Source of the DNA: Bradyrhizobium sp. BTAi1
GTDB lineage: Bacteria > Pseudomonadota > Alphaproteobacteria > Rhizobiales > Xanthobacteraceae
Reading direction: 5' to 3'
DNA length: 64,000 nucleotides
Assembly (NCBI RefSeq): GCF_000015165.1
Contig: NC_009485.1
Span: 5,475,501 to 5,539,500, forward strand
Shown here: positions 53,781 through 62,382 of the stretch, one piece after another
How positions within the stretch are numbered: position 1 is the first letter of the stretch
Layout of the letters: each line of letters starts with the position of its first letter
The notes under the pieces: generated by a model
What the model was told of the DNA's origin: nothing
Database searches by the model: none
What the model saw: only the letters and a program-made list of their open reading frames with translations
Program-made: the position numbers and the translations under genes

Positions 53781-53929
53781 GTGCTGATCTCCTCACCCGG
53801 CCCTGTTCCCTGGATACACGAGCCTTTCGGCGGCTGGAAGAGTGCCAGCGCGCGGCGTCGAACTGGCCAGAACCGATCGGCTTGACTAGTGTCGCAGTCG
53901 TCCCCTTCGCATCAGCATTGGAACCGGTC

Positions 53930-54754
53930 GTGAGCAAAGCTCCTGCACGCGCAGCGCATCCCAAAAGCCACATCTATATCGGCATCGGCGGCTGGACCTT
54001 CGCGCCCTGGCGCGGCGTGTTCTATCCGGACAGGCTGCCGCAATCGAAGGAGCTGGAGTATGCGGCGTCGCAACTGACATCGATCGAGATCAACGGCACC
54101 TATTACGGCTCGCAGAAGCCGGAGAGCTTTCGCAAATGGGCGCGCGAGGTGCCCGACGGCTTCATTTTCTCGCTCAAGGGGCCGCGCTTCGCCACCAACC
54201 GCCGCGTGCTCGCCGAGGCCGGCGATTCCGTGAAGCGCTTCTACGACACCGGCGTGCTCGAACTCGGCGACCGGCTCGGCCCGGTGTTGTGGCAGTTCGC
54301 GCCGACCAAGAAGTTCGACGAGGCCGATTTCGGCAAGTTTCTGGAGCTCCTGCCGCGTGAGCTCGACGGCCGTCAGCTGCGCCATGTCGTCGAGGTCCGG
54401 CACGACAGTTTCTGCGTGCCCGGCTTCGTGAAATTGTTGCGCGAGTTTGCAACGCCGGTCGTGTTCGCCGAGCACGGCAAATATCCCGCGATCGCCGATG
54501 TCGCCGGGGACTTCGTCTATGTCAGGCTGCAGAAGGGCAATGACGAGCTGAAGACGTGCTACCCGCCGAAGCAGCTCGACGCCTGGGCCAAGCGCCTGCA
54601 GATGTGGGCCGAGGGTGGCGAGCCGGACGATCTGCCGCGGGTCGACGACACGCCGGCGAACAAGACGCCGCGCGATGTCTTCGCCTATGTCATTCACGAA
54701 GGAAAGGTGCGCGCGCCGGCCGGCGCGATGGAATTGATCGAACGTGTCAGCTGA
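53930..54754 (+). CDS. DUF72 family protein
   Basis: 274 residues of the DUF72 TIM-barrel family. IYIGIGGWTFAPWRGVFYPD, then TSIEINGTYYGSQKPESFRK, FIFSLKGPRFATNRR, GPVLWQFAPTKKF and VEVRHDSF are all typical. The function is not established. No ATG is available near the family start; GTG at 53930 is preferred because it follows GGAACCGG, and TTG at 53918 is possible. The next gene (DUF488) begins 8 nt after the stop, a pairing common in proteobacteria. Confidence 0.86.
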   Translation: MSKAPARAAHPKSHIYIGIGGWTFAPWRGVFYPDRLPQSKELEYAASQLTSIEINGTYYGSQKPESFRKWAREVPDGFIFSLKGPRFATNRRVLAEAGDSVKRFYDTGVLELGDRLGPVLWQFAPTKKFDEADFGKFLELLPRELDGRQLRHVVEVRHDSFCVPGFVKLLREFATPVVFAEHGKYPAIADVAGDFVYVRLQKGNDELKTCYPPKQLDAWAKRLQMWAEGGEPDDLPRVDDTPANKTPRDVFAYVIHEGKVRAPAGAMELIERVS

Positions 54755-54762
54755 GGTGCACC

Positions 54763-55263
54763 ATGATGACCAAGGCCAAGGCTGCGACCAGGACGGCGAC
54801 CAAGAGCGCGACCAAAACTCTCTTCACGATCGGCTATGAGCACACCCCCGCCAAGGCCGTGCTCGACGAGTTGCAGGCGGCCGGCGTCAAGCTGCTGGTC
54901 GATGTGCGCGCGGTGGCGGCGTCGCGCCGGCCGGGCTTCTCCAAGAGCCAACTGGCCGCGGGGCTCGACGAGCGCGGCATCGCCTATGTCCATCTGCGCA
55001 GGCTCGGCACGCCGAAGGAAGGCCGCGAGGCCGCCCGCAGCGGCCAATACGACACGCTGCACAAGATCTACAGCGCGCATCTGAAGACGCCACAGGCCAG
55101 GGAGCAGATGGACGAGCTGGCCGCGCTTGTGAAGAGCGCGGGCCCGGTGTGCCTGCTGTGCTATGAGCGCGACCATGCCCATTGCCACCGGCAATGGATT
55201 GCGGAGATCATCGAGGACCGCGATCAGGTCCGGGTCGAGAATCTGGTCGCGCCGCAGGTTTGA
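54763..55263 (+). CDS. DUF488 family protein
   Basis: 166 residues. After a basic, Thr/Lys-rich N-terminus of about 18 residues (KAKAATRTATKSATK) come LFTIGYEHTPAKAVLDEL, LLVDVRAVAASRRPGFSK and VCLLCYERDHAHCHRQWIAE, the DUF488 signatures. The Cys-His cluster CYERDHAHCHR probably binds a metal. Its function is unknown. ATG at 54763 follows GAGG. It shares a transcript with the DUF72 gene and converges with the tannase-family gene 12 nt away. Confidence 0.86.
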   Translation: MMTKAKAATRTATKSATKTLFTIGYEHTPAKAVLDELQAAGVKLLVDVRAVAASRRPGFSKSQLAAGLDERGIAYVHLRRLGTPKEGREAARSGQYDTLHKIYSAHLKTPQAREQMDELAALVKSAGPVCLLCYERDHAHCHRQWIAEIIEDRDQVRVENLVAPQV

Positions 55264-55275
55264 TGCGCCACCGCC

Positions 55276-56955
55276 CTACTCCGTGGCGCAGGTGAAGGAC
55301 GACGCCTGCTCGACATCACCGCCCGTATATTTGGCGAATTTCGGCCACGGGCACAGAGGCCGCGTCCGCTGCGGGCTCCAGCCCGCAGGCAGCTCCTTGT
55401 TGGCGGCACTGACCGAGGCCGTGATCGCCTCTGGCGCCTTGCCCTTCTCGACCCAGTCCATCAACGCGCCGAGCGCGTCGAACTTTTCCAAGGTGACGCC
55501 GCCACCACAATGCGTCTCGCCCGGCAATGCAAACAAGCGGGCGAAGCCGTCGGCCTTGCCCGCCACATTGGCATTCAGCTTTTCATACCAGCGAATCGTG
55601 TCGTTGACCGAGAACACCGGATCGGCCTGGCCGTGATAGATCAGCATCTTGCGCGCACCGCCCTGGAACGCCGGCAGGGTCGGATTGTCGACCGCAGGCG
55701 GCGCCATGAACTCCATCGCCGACTCCGTGAACGGCCCTTCCTTCGCGAAGATCTTCGGCGCATCCTTGTCGAAGTCGTAGCTCTGCAGCTTCTCGACGAG
55801 CTTGTCGGGCGAGCCTTCGACCTCGACCGGCGGCGTCGAGAAGATGTAGTTGAGCGAGGCCCCGCCCATGGTGGCGATGATCGGCAGATTGTTCCAAGGC
55901 GCGACCGGGCTCTCGACCTTCCAGGCGCGCCAATTGCCGGTGCCGACGCCGCCATCGACCGGCCAATCCGAATAGAGCGCCTCGCCCTTCGAATTTTGCG
56001 GCCCGGCGAAGACCTTCTTCAAGGCATCGACCTTGGCGGACGGCAGGCACGCTTCGGTGCTGCCGGCCACACAGCGCAGGCTGTCGAAACTGAACGTCTT
56101 CTGGCACGCCTTCAGGTTTGCCGTGAGCCCGTCCCTGGCGCCGTCGAGCCCGTCGCAGGCCTCGATGATCTTGGACGAGATCAGCTTGGCGTCCTCGCGG
56201 GTGATCGATTTGCGGATGTCGGCATCAGCCTTGGTCAGCGCCTGCACGTCCCAGGCGTGCTGCACGGCCGCACGCGGCAGGTTGAAGCCGGGATTGCCGA
56301 CCAGGAAACCGTCATATTGTTCGGGCATGCGCTCGGCCGCCACCATCGTGTGACGCCCGCCATTGGAGCATCCCGCGATGTAGGAATAATCGGGCTTCTT
56401 GCCGTAATGCGCGGCGATGATCGCCTTGGCGATCGGGGCAAGTGTCATGTCGGCGGCATAGCCATAGTCGCGCCGCGCCTGCGGATCGAGCCCGAAGGCC
56501 GAGCCGGCTGCGAGCCCGCGCGGCTTGTTGGCGGGATCGTTGCCGGAATGACCGCTGTCGGAGGATAGCACGGCGAAGCCGCGGGCGAGCGGCGTCACGC
56601 CACCGCTCACCAAGCCGTCCGCCTTGTCGCCGAGAGCCGGCAGCACGACGCCGTCATTGCCGCCATTGACCTGATGCAGGAAGCGACCGTTCCAGCTTTC
56701 GGGCAGGCGGATCTCGAATTGGATCGCATAAGCATGGCCGTCGAGACCCGTGCGCTCGTTGACCTTGCCGGAGAGGATGCAGTGCCGCGGCAGGCCGTCG
56801 CCCGCCTCCTGCAGCTTCGATCCGGTCAAGGTCAGGCCGGGCATGTTGAGCGCTTCCGCAGTCACCTTGCTGCAGCCGCCCTCCTCGGCCCGAGCCGTCG
56901 TCGCAGTGCCGACCAGGCTCAATCCCGCCAACACCCACGCCCCAGTTCGGATCAT
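55276..56955 (-). CDS. Tannase/feruloyl esterase family alpha/beta hydrolase
   Basis: 559 residues with a signal peptide of 23 residues ending TARA, so it is exported. Tannase-family marks are the N-terminal HCILSGKVNERTGLDGHAYA, GYFLHQVNGGNDG-like FLHQVNGGNDGVVLP, the nucleophile elbow YSYIAGCSNGGRHTMVAAER (Ser) and the C-terminal GETHCGGG (His). The CS disulfide typical of the family fits the Cys before the nucleophile Ser and that after the His. It should cleave plant phenolic esters outside the cytoplasm; the natural ester is unknown. Confidence 0.9.
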   Translation of the reverse strand: MIRTGAWVLAGLSLVGTATTARAEEGGCSKVTAEALNMPGLTLTGSKLQEAGDGLPRHCILSGKVNERTGLDGHAYAIQFEIRLPESWNGRFLHQVNGGNDGVVLPALGDKADGLVSGGVTPLARGFAVLSSDSGHSGNDPANKPRGLAAGSAFGLDPQARRDYGYAADMTLAPIAKAIIAAHYGKKPDYSYIAGCSNGGRHTMVAAERMPEQYDGFLVGNPGFNLPRAAVQHAWDVQALTKADADIRKSITREDAKLISSKIIEACDGLDGARDGLTANLKACQKTFSFDSLRCVAGSTEACLPSAKVDALKKVFAGPQNSKGEALYSDWPVDGGVGTGNWRAWKVESPVAPWNNLPIIATMGGASLNYIFSTPPVEVEGSPDKLVEKLQSYDFDKDAPKIFAKEGPFTESAMEFMAPPAVDNPTLPAFQGGARKMLIYHGQADPVFSVNDTIRWYEKLNANVAGKADGFARLFALPGETHCGGGVTLEKFDALGALMDWVEKGKAPEAITASVSAANKELPAGWSPQRTRPLCPWPKFAKYTGGDVEQASSFTCATE

Positions 56956-57170
56956 GCCGTCTCCCCCTGTCCTTCCTGTTCGTTGCCGGCAATTAAGCCC
57001 GAAGCCGCGACGATGTAAATCGGCGAACAGGCATGACGCGTGCCCACCCGGATCGACCGCGCGCCGCGGACAGGAATCGTGATGTTTCGCTGGAATCGAT
57101 CTCCGCTGGTCCGCTTCACGCTCGCTCGGCCGCCTGTTGTGTTGCCCGATTTTTCCAGAAAGCTATTTCA

Positions 57171-58484
57171 TCATTGCAATTGCCAGACCTCGAACCTGCG
57201 GTCGTAGCCGCGCACCGCCACCTCGCCGTGGAAGACCGCATCGCGCGCGCCATCGCCGGCCGCGTCCCGCACCTCGCGCGAGATCAGGAGATGCGAGCCG
57301 AACTCCTTGTTGAGCGCTTCCAGCCGCGAGGCGAAGTTCACGGTGTCGCCGATCACGGTGTATTCCTTGCGCCGCGGCGAGCCGACGCTGCCGGCCACCA
57401 CCTCGCCAAGATGAATGCCGATCCCGATCCGCAGCGGCCAGGACGATGTGACGTTCACGCGATCCATCGCCTCGACCATCTCGCGCGCAGCGGCGACCGC
57501 CTGCGGCGCCGCATCGCGGGTCTCGAACGGTGCACCGAACAGCGCCAGGAACCCGTCGCCGAGAAACTTGTTCACGATGCCGCCATGGCGCTCGAGGATG
57601 TCGACCAGCACGGCGAAGGCGCCGTCGAGCCGCTCGACGATCTCCTGCGGCGTCTTCGAGCGCGAGGCCGCGGTGAAGCCGCGGAAATCGACGAACATGA
57701 CCGCGACCTCGCGGATGTCGCGCGCTTCCGCGGTCCCCTCCTTCATCAGTCGTTCGACGACCTGGGGCGAGACGTGCTGACCAAACAGATCGGTCACGCG
57801 GTCGCGCGCTGAGGCGGCCGCGATGCTCGCCGCGAACTGGCGCCGCAGTTGCACGCCGACGGCTCCCGCCAGGATGCCACCCAGGAAAATGATGAAGCTG
57901 CGCTCGCCATGATAATAGATCTCGGGATTCTGGCTGACATCGATCGACGGCCGGTCCAAAAGCGCCACCGTCAGCAATTCCGCCGCCGCGACCAGGCCCG
58001 TGAAGCTCGACAGCCAGAAATCCAGGCGAAGCGTCGAAAGAATGATGAAGATGAAGTAGACCAGCGGCGCACCGAATCCGAGCGCCTTGTCCGGTCCGAT
58101 CCCCTCGATCTGCATCATCAGGACCAAGGTCGGCAGCGACGTCTCGACCAGCACGCTGACATAGCGCCAGACGATCGGCACGTCGCGGCCATGACGGATG
58201 TCGGATTTGATCCTGAACAGGACGAGCGTCTCGAACGCGACGAACGCCGCAATGATCCCGTAGACGGCGAGCACGCCGACGGTGCTCGGCCAGATCCATT
58301 GTACGATCCGCGGCTCGAAGACGTCCGTGACGGCCGATATCGCCAGGAAGATCAGCGCCGTCGCGATCAGGGCCTTCACCCGCAACAGCTCGGTGTTCAA
58401 CGTCTGGCGCATCAGCGCAGCGTTGAACTCGGCCGACGCGTCCGCAGGCCCTGCGGCCTCTGCCATTCCTCGGATCCGAATCAT
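57171..58484 (-). CDS. Membrane-bound class III adenylate/guanylate cyclase
   Basis: 437 residues. Five or six membrane helices occupy about 35-220. The cytoplasmic cyclase domain begins near 245: DIREVAVMFVDFRGFTAAS holds the first metal Asp, FLGDGFLALFGAP the second, and RKEYTVIGDTVNFASRLEAL the transition-state Asn and Arg. Lys in GIVNKFLGDG fits a purine-specifying residue of adenylate cyclases. It is expected to make cAMP in response to a membrane signal. The start is ATG at 58484; the exporter gene 58522-59679 lies 37 nt upstream and could be co-transcribed. Confidence 0.9.
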   Translation of the reverse strand: MIRIRGMAEAAGPADASAEFNAALMRQTLNTELLRVKALIATALIFLAISAVTDVFEPRIVQWIWPSTVGVLAVYGIIAAFVAFETLVLFRIKSDIRHGRDVPIVWRYVSVLVETSLPTLVLMMQIEGIGPDKALGFGAPLVYFIFIILSTLRLDFWLSSFTGLVAAAELLTVALLDRPSIDVSQNPEIYYHGERSFIIFLGGILAGAVGVQLRRQFAASIAAASARDRVTDLFGQHVSPQVVERLMKEGTAEARDIREVAVMFVDFRGFTAASRSKTPQEIVERLDGAFAVLVDILERHGGIVNKFLGDGFLALFGAPFETRDAAPQAVAAAREMVEAMDRVNVTSSWPLRIGIGIHLGEVVAGSVGSPRRKEYTVIGDTVNFASRLEALNKEFGSHLLISREVRDAAGDGARDAVFHGEVAVRGYDRRFEVWQLQ

Positions 58485-58521
58485 GCCCCCGGCGCCCCCT
58501 GCTCCTCCGGGGCATAGTGCC

Positions 58522-59679
58522 TCAATCGAGGGTGCGGCGGAAGCGCAGGACGGCCACGGTCATGGCGAACAGCATGAGGCCGAACAGGGCGATCGTATCG
58601 TGCTGCAGGTTCGCCAGAGTCGAGCCCTTCAGCATGATGGCGCGGACGATCCGCAGGTAGTGCGTCAGCGGCAGGCATTCACCGACGATCTGCGCCCATT
58701 GCGGCATGCCCAGAAACGGGAACATGAAGCCGGACAGCAGAATGCTTGGCAGGAAGAACATCATCGACAGTTGCATCGCCTGCAGTTGGTTCTGCGCCAA
58801 GGTGGAGAACGTGTAGCCGATCGAGAGATTGGTCGCGATGAACAGCGTGGACAGCAGCGCGAGCAGCAGCAGACTGCCCATCACCGGCACGCCGAACAGG
58901 AACACGCCGATGCCGATGATGATCGAGGCCTGCAGGAAGCCGACCAGCACGTAGGGGATGATCTTACCCAGCATCACCTCGACCGGCGTGATCGGCATCG
59001 ACAACAGACTCTCCATCGTGCCGCGCTCGATCTCCCGCGTCACCGAGAGCGCGGTGAAGATCAGCATGGTCATGGTCAGGATGGTGCCGACCAGGCCCGG
59101 CACAATGTTGAGCCGCGACGACGCGGCTGGGTTGTAGCGGGCATGAGCCCGGATCTCGAACGGCGCCGAGACCGGGTCCCCGGTGTAGAGATCATGCGCC
59201 AGCGCGGTCTGCACGATCATGCCGAGTGAGGACAGCGCCGAGGATGCGGCGACGGGATCGGTGGCATCGGCCGCCACCAGCAGCGCCGGACGATCGCCGC
59301 GGCGGACCGCGCGCTCGAAGCCGCGCGGGATCTCGACGCCGAACAGCACCTTGCCCGAGAGCAGCAGATCGTCGAACTCGGCAACGTCATGCACCTCGCG
59401 GGTGAAGCGGAAATAGGCGGTATTCTCCATGGCCTTGAGGATCGAACGGCCGAGATCGCTGTCCTCCTGCAGAAGCACTGCCGCGGGAAGATGGTGCGGC
59501 GTGGTGTTGATCGCATAGCCGAACAGCATCAGCTGCATCACCGGCAGCATCACGATCATGGCGAACGACACCCGGTCGCGCCTGAGCTGGATGAACTCCT
59601 TGACCAGCATCGCATAGGTCCGGCGCCAGAAGCCGAAGCGCGGCTCGGAGAAGCGATGCTGGACGGAGGCGCCCTTCAT
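58522..59679 (-). CDS. ABC-2 type exporter permease
   Basis: 385 residues of the ABC-2 family (YbhR/YhhJ type). A first membrane helix (FAMIVMLPVMQLMLFGYAI) is followed by a large periplasmic loop (about 50-185) and five further helices. ITREIERGTMESLLS-like TREIERGTMESLLSMPITPV and the final FLPSILLSGFMFPF are family motifs. The start overlaps the stop of the ATPase gene by four bases. It exports drugs or toxic compounds with the ATPase and the HlyD-type protein. Confidence 0.93.
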   Translation of the reverse strand: MKGASVQHRFSEPRFGFWRRTYAMLVKEFIQLRRDRVSFAMIVMLPVMQLMLFGYAINTTPHHLPAAVLLQEDSDLGRSILKAMENTAYFRFTREVHDVAEFDDLLLSGKVLFGVEIPRGFERAVRRGDRPALLVAADATDPVAASSALSSLGMIVQTALAHDLYTGDPVSAPFEIRAHARYNPAASSRLNIVPGLVGTILTMTMLIFTALSVTREIERGTMESLLSMPITPVEVMLGKIIPYVLVGFLQASIIIGIGVFLFGVPVMGSLLLLALLSTLFIATNLSIGYTFSTLAQNQLQAMQLSMMFFLPSILLSGFMFPFLGMPQWAQIVGECLPLTHYLRIVRAIMLKGSTLANLQHDTIALFGLMLFAMTVAVLRFRRTLD

Positions 59680-60611
59680 CGGAAATTGTCCCGCGAGCGG
59701 TTCATCAGATCGATGAAGACGTCCTCGAGCGAGGGCGCGGCGGACTGCCAGTGCAATCCCGGCTTCTCGCGCCAGGGCGCGATCGAGGCCTCCAGCGCCG
59801 AATGGTCGCGCCCTGAGACATGCAGGCTGGTGCCGAACGGCGCCACCATGTCGATGCCCGGCTTGCCGGCGAGATCGGCCGCGAGGTCGCGCAGGTCATT
59901 GCCGCTGACCGTGTATGTCGCCAGCGCCGATTGCGCGATCACCTCGGGGACCGTGCCATGCGCCAACAGATGGCCATAGGCGATGTAGGCGATCTCGTGA
60001 CAGCGTTCGGCCTCGTCCATGTAGTGGGTTGAGACCAGCACCGTCAGCCCCTCGCCCGCCAGCGCATGGATCTCGTTCCAGAAGTCGCGCCGCGCCTTGG
60101 GATCGACGCCGGCGGTGGGCTCGTCCAGCAACAGCAATTGCGGATTCGGCAAGGTGCAGGCGCCGAGTGCGAGCCGCTGCTTCCAGCCGCCCGACAATTC
60201 GCCGGCGAGCTGCCGCTCGCGTCCGCCGAGGCCAAGCCGCTGTACCATGTCGCGCGCCACCTGATGCGGATTCGGCATTCCGTAGAGACGCGCGACGAAT
60301 TCGAGATTCTCCCGCACCGAGAGATCCTGGTAGAGGCTGAAACGTTGCGTCATGTAACCGACGCGGCGCTTGATCTTGTCGGCATCGCGGCGGATGTCGA
60401 AGCCGAGACAGGTGCCCTCGCCGCTATCGGGGGTCAGCAGCCCGCACAGCATCCGGATCGTCGTCGTCTTGCCGGAGCCGTTCGGACCGAGAAAGCCATA
60501 GATCGATCCCCGCTTCACCTGCATCGACAGATCATGCACAACCTCGCGGCCGTCGAAGGACTTGCTCAGTCCCTTGACGTCGATCGCGATCTCGGCCGCC
60601 GCTTCGGTCAT
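59676..60611 (-). CDS. ABC exporter ATPase
   Basis: 311 residues. Walker A is GPNGSGKTTT, the Q loop MTQRFSLYQDLS, signature LSGGWKQRLALG and Walker B LLLLDEPTAGVDP. The C-terminal 80 residues (ALEASIAPWREKPGLHWQSA) are the extension of YbhF/DrrA-type ATPases. The signature uses Trp after Gly-Gly (SGGWKQR), seen in this subfamily. Four-base overlaps with both neighbours show tight coupling. Confidence 0.94.
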   Translation of the reverse strand: MTEAAAEIAIDVKGLSKSFDGREVVHDLSMQVKRGSIYGFLGPNGSGKTTTIRMLCGLLTPDSGEGTCLGFDIRRDADKIKRRVGYMTQRFSLYQDLSVRENLEFVARLYGMPNPHQVARDMVQRLGLGGRERQLAGELSGGWKQRLALGACTLPNPQLLLLDEPTAGVDPKARRDFWNEIHALAGEGLTVLVSTHYMDEAERCHEIAYIAYGHLLAHGTVPEVIAQSALATYTVSGNDLRDLAADLAGKPGIDMVAPFGTSLHVSGRDHSALEASIAPWREKPGLHWQSAAPSLEDVFIDLMNRSRDNFR

Positions 60612-61384
60612 CGCTGGTCCGCCACCGGGGTCTTCGGATTGGGATAGATACTGACCGGCTGGCCGACGCGCAGCGCATCTGGCCGAGATGGCCGGGCCTG
60701 GATCAGATAGACGAGCTTGTTGCGCTCATCGAGGCTGTAGATGACCGGCGGCGTATACTCCGCCGTCGTCGCCAGGAAATAGACCCGCGCGGTGAGATCG
60801 GCGGCGCAATTGTCGCAGGTGACGCGGACCTCGTCGCCGATGGCGAATTTCGGCAGCTCCGTCTCCGGCACGTAGAAGCGCAGCTTCATGTTGCCGGGCG
60901 GCATGATCGACAGCACGGGGCGCTGCGCCGCGACCATCTCGCCTTCGCGGAAATAGATCTGCTGGATGGTCCCGGCGACGGGCGCAACGCCCTTGCGCCG
61001 CGCCAATCGCGTCTGCGAGGTCACGACATGGGCCTCGGCCACGCGCAGGGCCGAGACCGCGGAATCCAGCGTGGCCTGCGTGCCGGCTCCCGTCTTGCTC
61101 AAGGCGGCGGCGCGATCATAGGTCTGCTGCGCGTTGGCGAGCGTGGCCTTGGTCTGGTTGAGATCGGCCTGCTGCAGATCGTCGTCGACCGCATACAGGG
61201 GATCGCCGACCTTGACCTCGTCGCCCTCGCGGACGTTCAGCCTGGTCACGCGCCCCGCCTCGTCAGGACTGACGAAGATCATGTCAGCCTCGACCCAGCC
61301 CTGATAACCAGGATCGCGCGTCTCCTTGCAGCCGTTGAAGGTGAAGGCCGTGACCAGCACGGCGAGGCAGTGCAGCAGGCTCAT
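60608..61384 (-). CDS. HlyD-family periplasmic adaptor
   Basis: 258 residues, shorter than full HlyD. A lipoprotein-like signal peptide (MSLLHCLAVLVTAFTFNGCK) has Cys19 in a possible lipobox (TFNGC). The biotinyl-lipoyl half GYQGWVEADMIFVSPDEAG opens the protein, followed by NVREGDEVKVGDPLYAVD, a short coiled-coil (DLNQTKATLANAQQTYDRAA) and VAPVAGTIQQIYFREGEMV. It links the inner-membrane ABC pump to the outer membrane. Confidence 0.9.
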   Translation of the reverse strand: MSLLHCLAVLVTAFTFNGCKETRDPGYQGWVEADMIFVSPDEAGRVTRLNVREGDEVKVGDPLYAVDDDLQQADLNQTKATLANAQQTYDRAAALSKTGAGTQATLDSAVSALRVAEAHVVTSQTRLARRKGVAPVAGTIQQIYFREGEMVAAQRPVLSIMPPGNMKLRFYVPETELPKFAIGDEVRVTCDNCAADLTARVYFLATTAEYTPPVIYSLDERNKLVYLIQARPSRPDALRVGQPVSIYPNPKTPVADQR

Positions 61385-62040
61385 TGCGGCCTCCTTGCGC
61401 CAAAGATCAGATCGAGATGGGTCTGCAGCATCGCTTCCGCATCGAGCGGCGCATGGCGCTCGAACAGACTCTTCCAGAGCACCGCGACCATCATCGGTGC
61501 GATCATCAATTGCGGATACGCGACGAGGTTTGGCTCGCGGATTTCCCCGCGCGTGATCGCGAGTTGGATCAGCGCGCGCATCGCGGCGAGACCGCGCGAG
61601 ACGACCTCACGATAGTAGAAGTCGGCAATCGCCGGGAAGCGCGGCCCCTCCGCGATGATCAGCCGGACGAGATCGGCGCGCCGCGTGCCCGCGACCTCCT
61701 GAAGGAACATCTTCGCCAGCGCCTCGACCATGTCGCGCACCGAGCCGCCCGGCGCCGGCGGTGTGGTGAGACGGCTGACGAAGGGCACGATCGCGGTCCG
61801 GATCAATTCCTCGAACATCGATTCCTTGTCCTTGAAGTGCAGGTAGATCGTGCCCTTGGCGACGCCGGCGCGCCTGGCGATGTCGTCGAGCCGGGTCGCC
61901 GCAAAGCCGCGGGCGATGAACTCGTCCATCGCCGCCTGGACGATCGCCGCGCGTCGCTCGGCCGCGCGATCGGCGCGCGAGGCGGCGGAGCCACCCGCAG
62001 CGCGCCCCCGCCGCTTGATTGATGGTGAGGAGTCCGACAT
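61381..62040 (-). CDS. TetR family repressor of the exporter operon
   Basis: 219 residues with a basic 20-residue N-terminus (SIKRRGRAAGG). The HTH is AAIVQAAMDEFIARGFAATR to GVAKGTIYLHFKDKE. A ligand domain with PQLMIAPMMVAVLWKSLFER completes it. The start ATG at 62040 is ten bases from a perfect 20-bp dyad; no ribosome binding site is visible, consistent with a leaderless mRNA. It is first in an operon with HlyD, ATPase and permease genes, overlapping the next by four bases, and should repress all four. Confidence 0.93.
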   Translation of the reverse strand: MSDSSPSIKRRGRAAGGSAASRADRAAERRAAIVQAAMDEFIARGFAATRLDDIARRAGVAKGTIYLHFKDKESMFEELIRTAIVPFVSRLTTPPAPGGSVRDMVEALAKMFLQEVAGTRRADLVRLIIAEGPRFPAIADFYYREVVSRGLAAMRALIQLAITRGEIREPNLVAYPQLMIAPMMVAVLWKSLFERHAPLDAEAMLQTHLDLIFGARRPQ

Positions 62041-62046
62041 GAAACA

Positions 62047-62075
62047 TGTATGACTGACCGGTCAGTCATTGTCAA
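62047..62075 (-). promoter_or_regulatory. Promoter of the TetR-exporter operon
   Basis: On the minus strand TTGACA (62070-62075), 17-nt spacer, CATACA (62047-62052). Transcription would start at or next to the A of the TetR start codon. Confidence 0.55.
62050..62069. promoter_or_regulatory. TetR operator
   Basis: ATGACTGACCGGTCAGTCAT, a perfect 20-bp palindrome occupying the whole spacer of the promoter and the edge of its -10. Confidence 0.8.
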
Positions 62076-62257
62076 GGAAGCTTTGAACGCTGCGGAACTG
62101 CCTCCTCGGATCGGGCATGTCCACGATCGGTCCGGCTTTGGCTCCGAGCGCAATTGCACGCGCGCCGCCCACACGGCCGACGACGATCGCTACTTTGCCT
62201 CCATGCGGGGTCACGATCGCAGCGAAGCCATCGGCAATTCCACATCGGCAATAGCTG

Positions 62258-62282
62258 GATTGCGTCACGGCGCTCGCAATGA
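62258..62282. repeat. Family A repeat fragment
   Basis: GGATTGCGTCACGGCGCTCG followed by CAATGAC. One arm of a family A element. Confidence 0.6.
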
Positions 62283-62322
62283 CGCGTCGCGAGAGCCCGT
62301 CAACGAGGACGCTCCTGTGGCA

Positions 62323-62372
62323 GTGGCCCGGATGCGCTTCCGCCTTCGCAGGCGCCAGCGCATCCGGGCCAC
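62323..62372 (-). repeat. Palindrome after the alcohol dehydrogenase gene
   Basis: Perfect 16-bp arms GTGGCCCGGATGCGCT and AGCGCATCCGGGCCAC, family B-like ends. It lies 10 nt beyond the dehydrogenase stop and could act as its terminator, though no T-run is present. Confidence 0.7.
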
Positions 62373-62382
62373 GCACCTCGTC

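Larger units (their letters stand above)
62041..62382. other. Control region between TetR and alcohol dehydrogenase genes
   Basis: 342 nt. It contains the TetR operator and promoter (62047-62075), a partial family A repeat (62258-62282) and a palindrome after the dehydrogenase stop (62323-62372). No gene is seen. Confidence 0.6.

Noticed and set aside
52514..53929. Upstream extension of the DUF72 frame
   Set aside because: The extension crosses the GT2-GtrA gene and the small membrane gene on the other strand and has no family similarity; DUF72 homology begins after 53930.
57163..58515. Second long minus-strand frame over the cyclase gene
   Set aside because: Arg/Gly-rich shadow with no domain; the +1 frame has the membrane helices and cyclase motifs.
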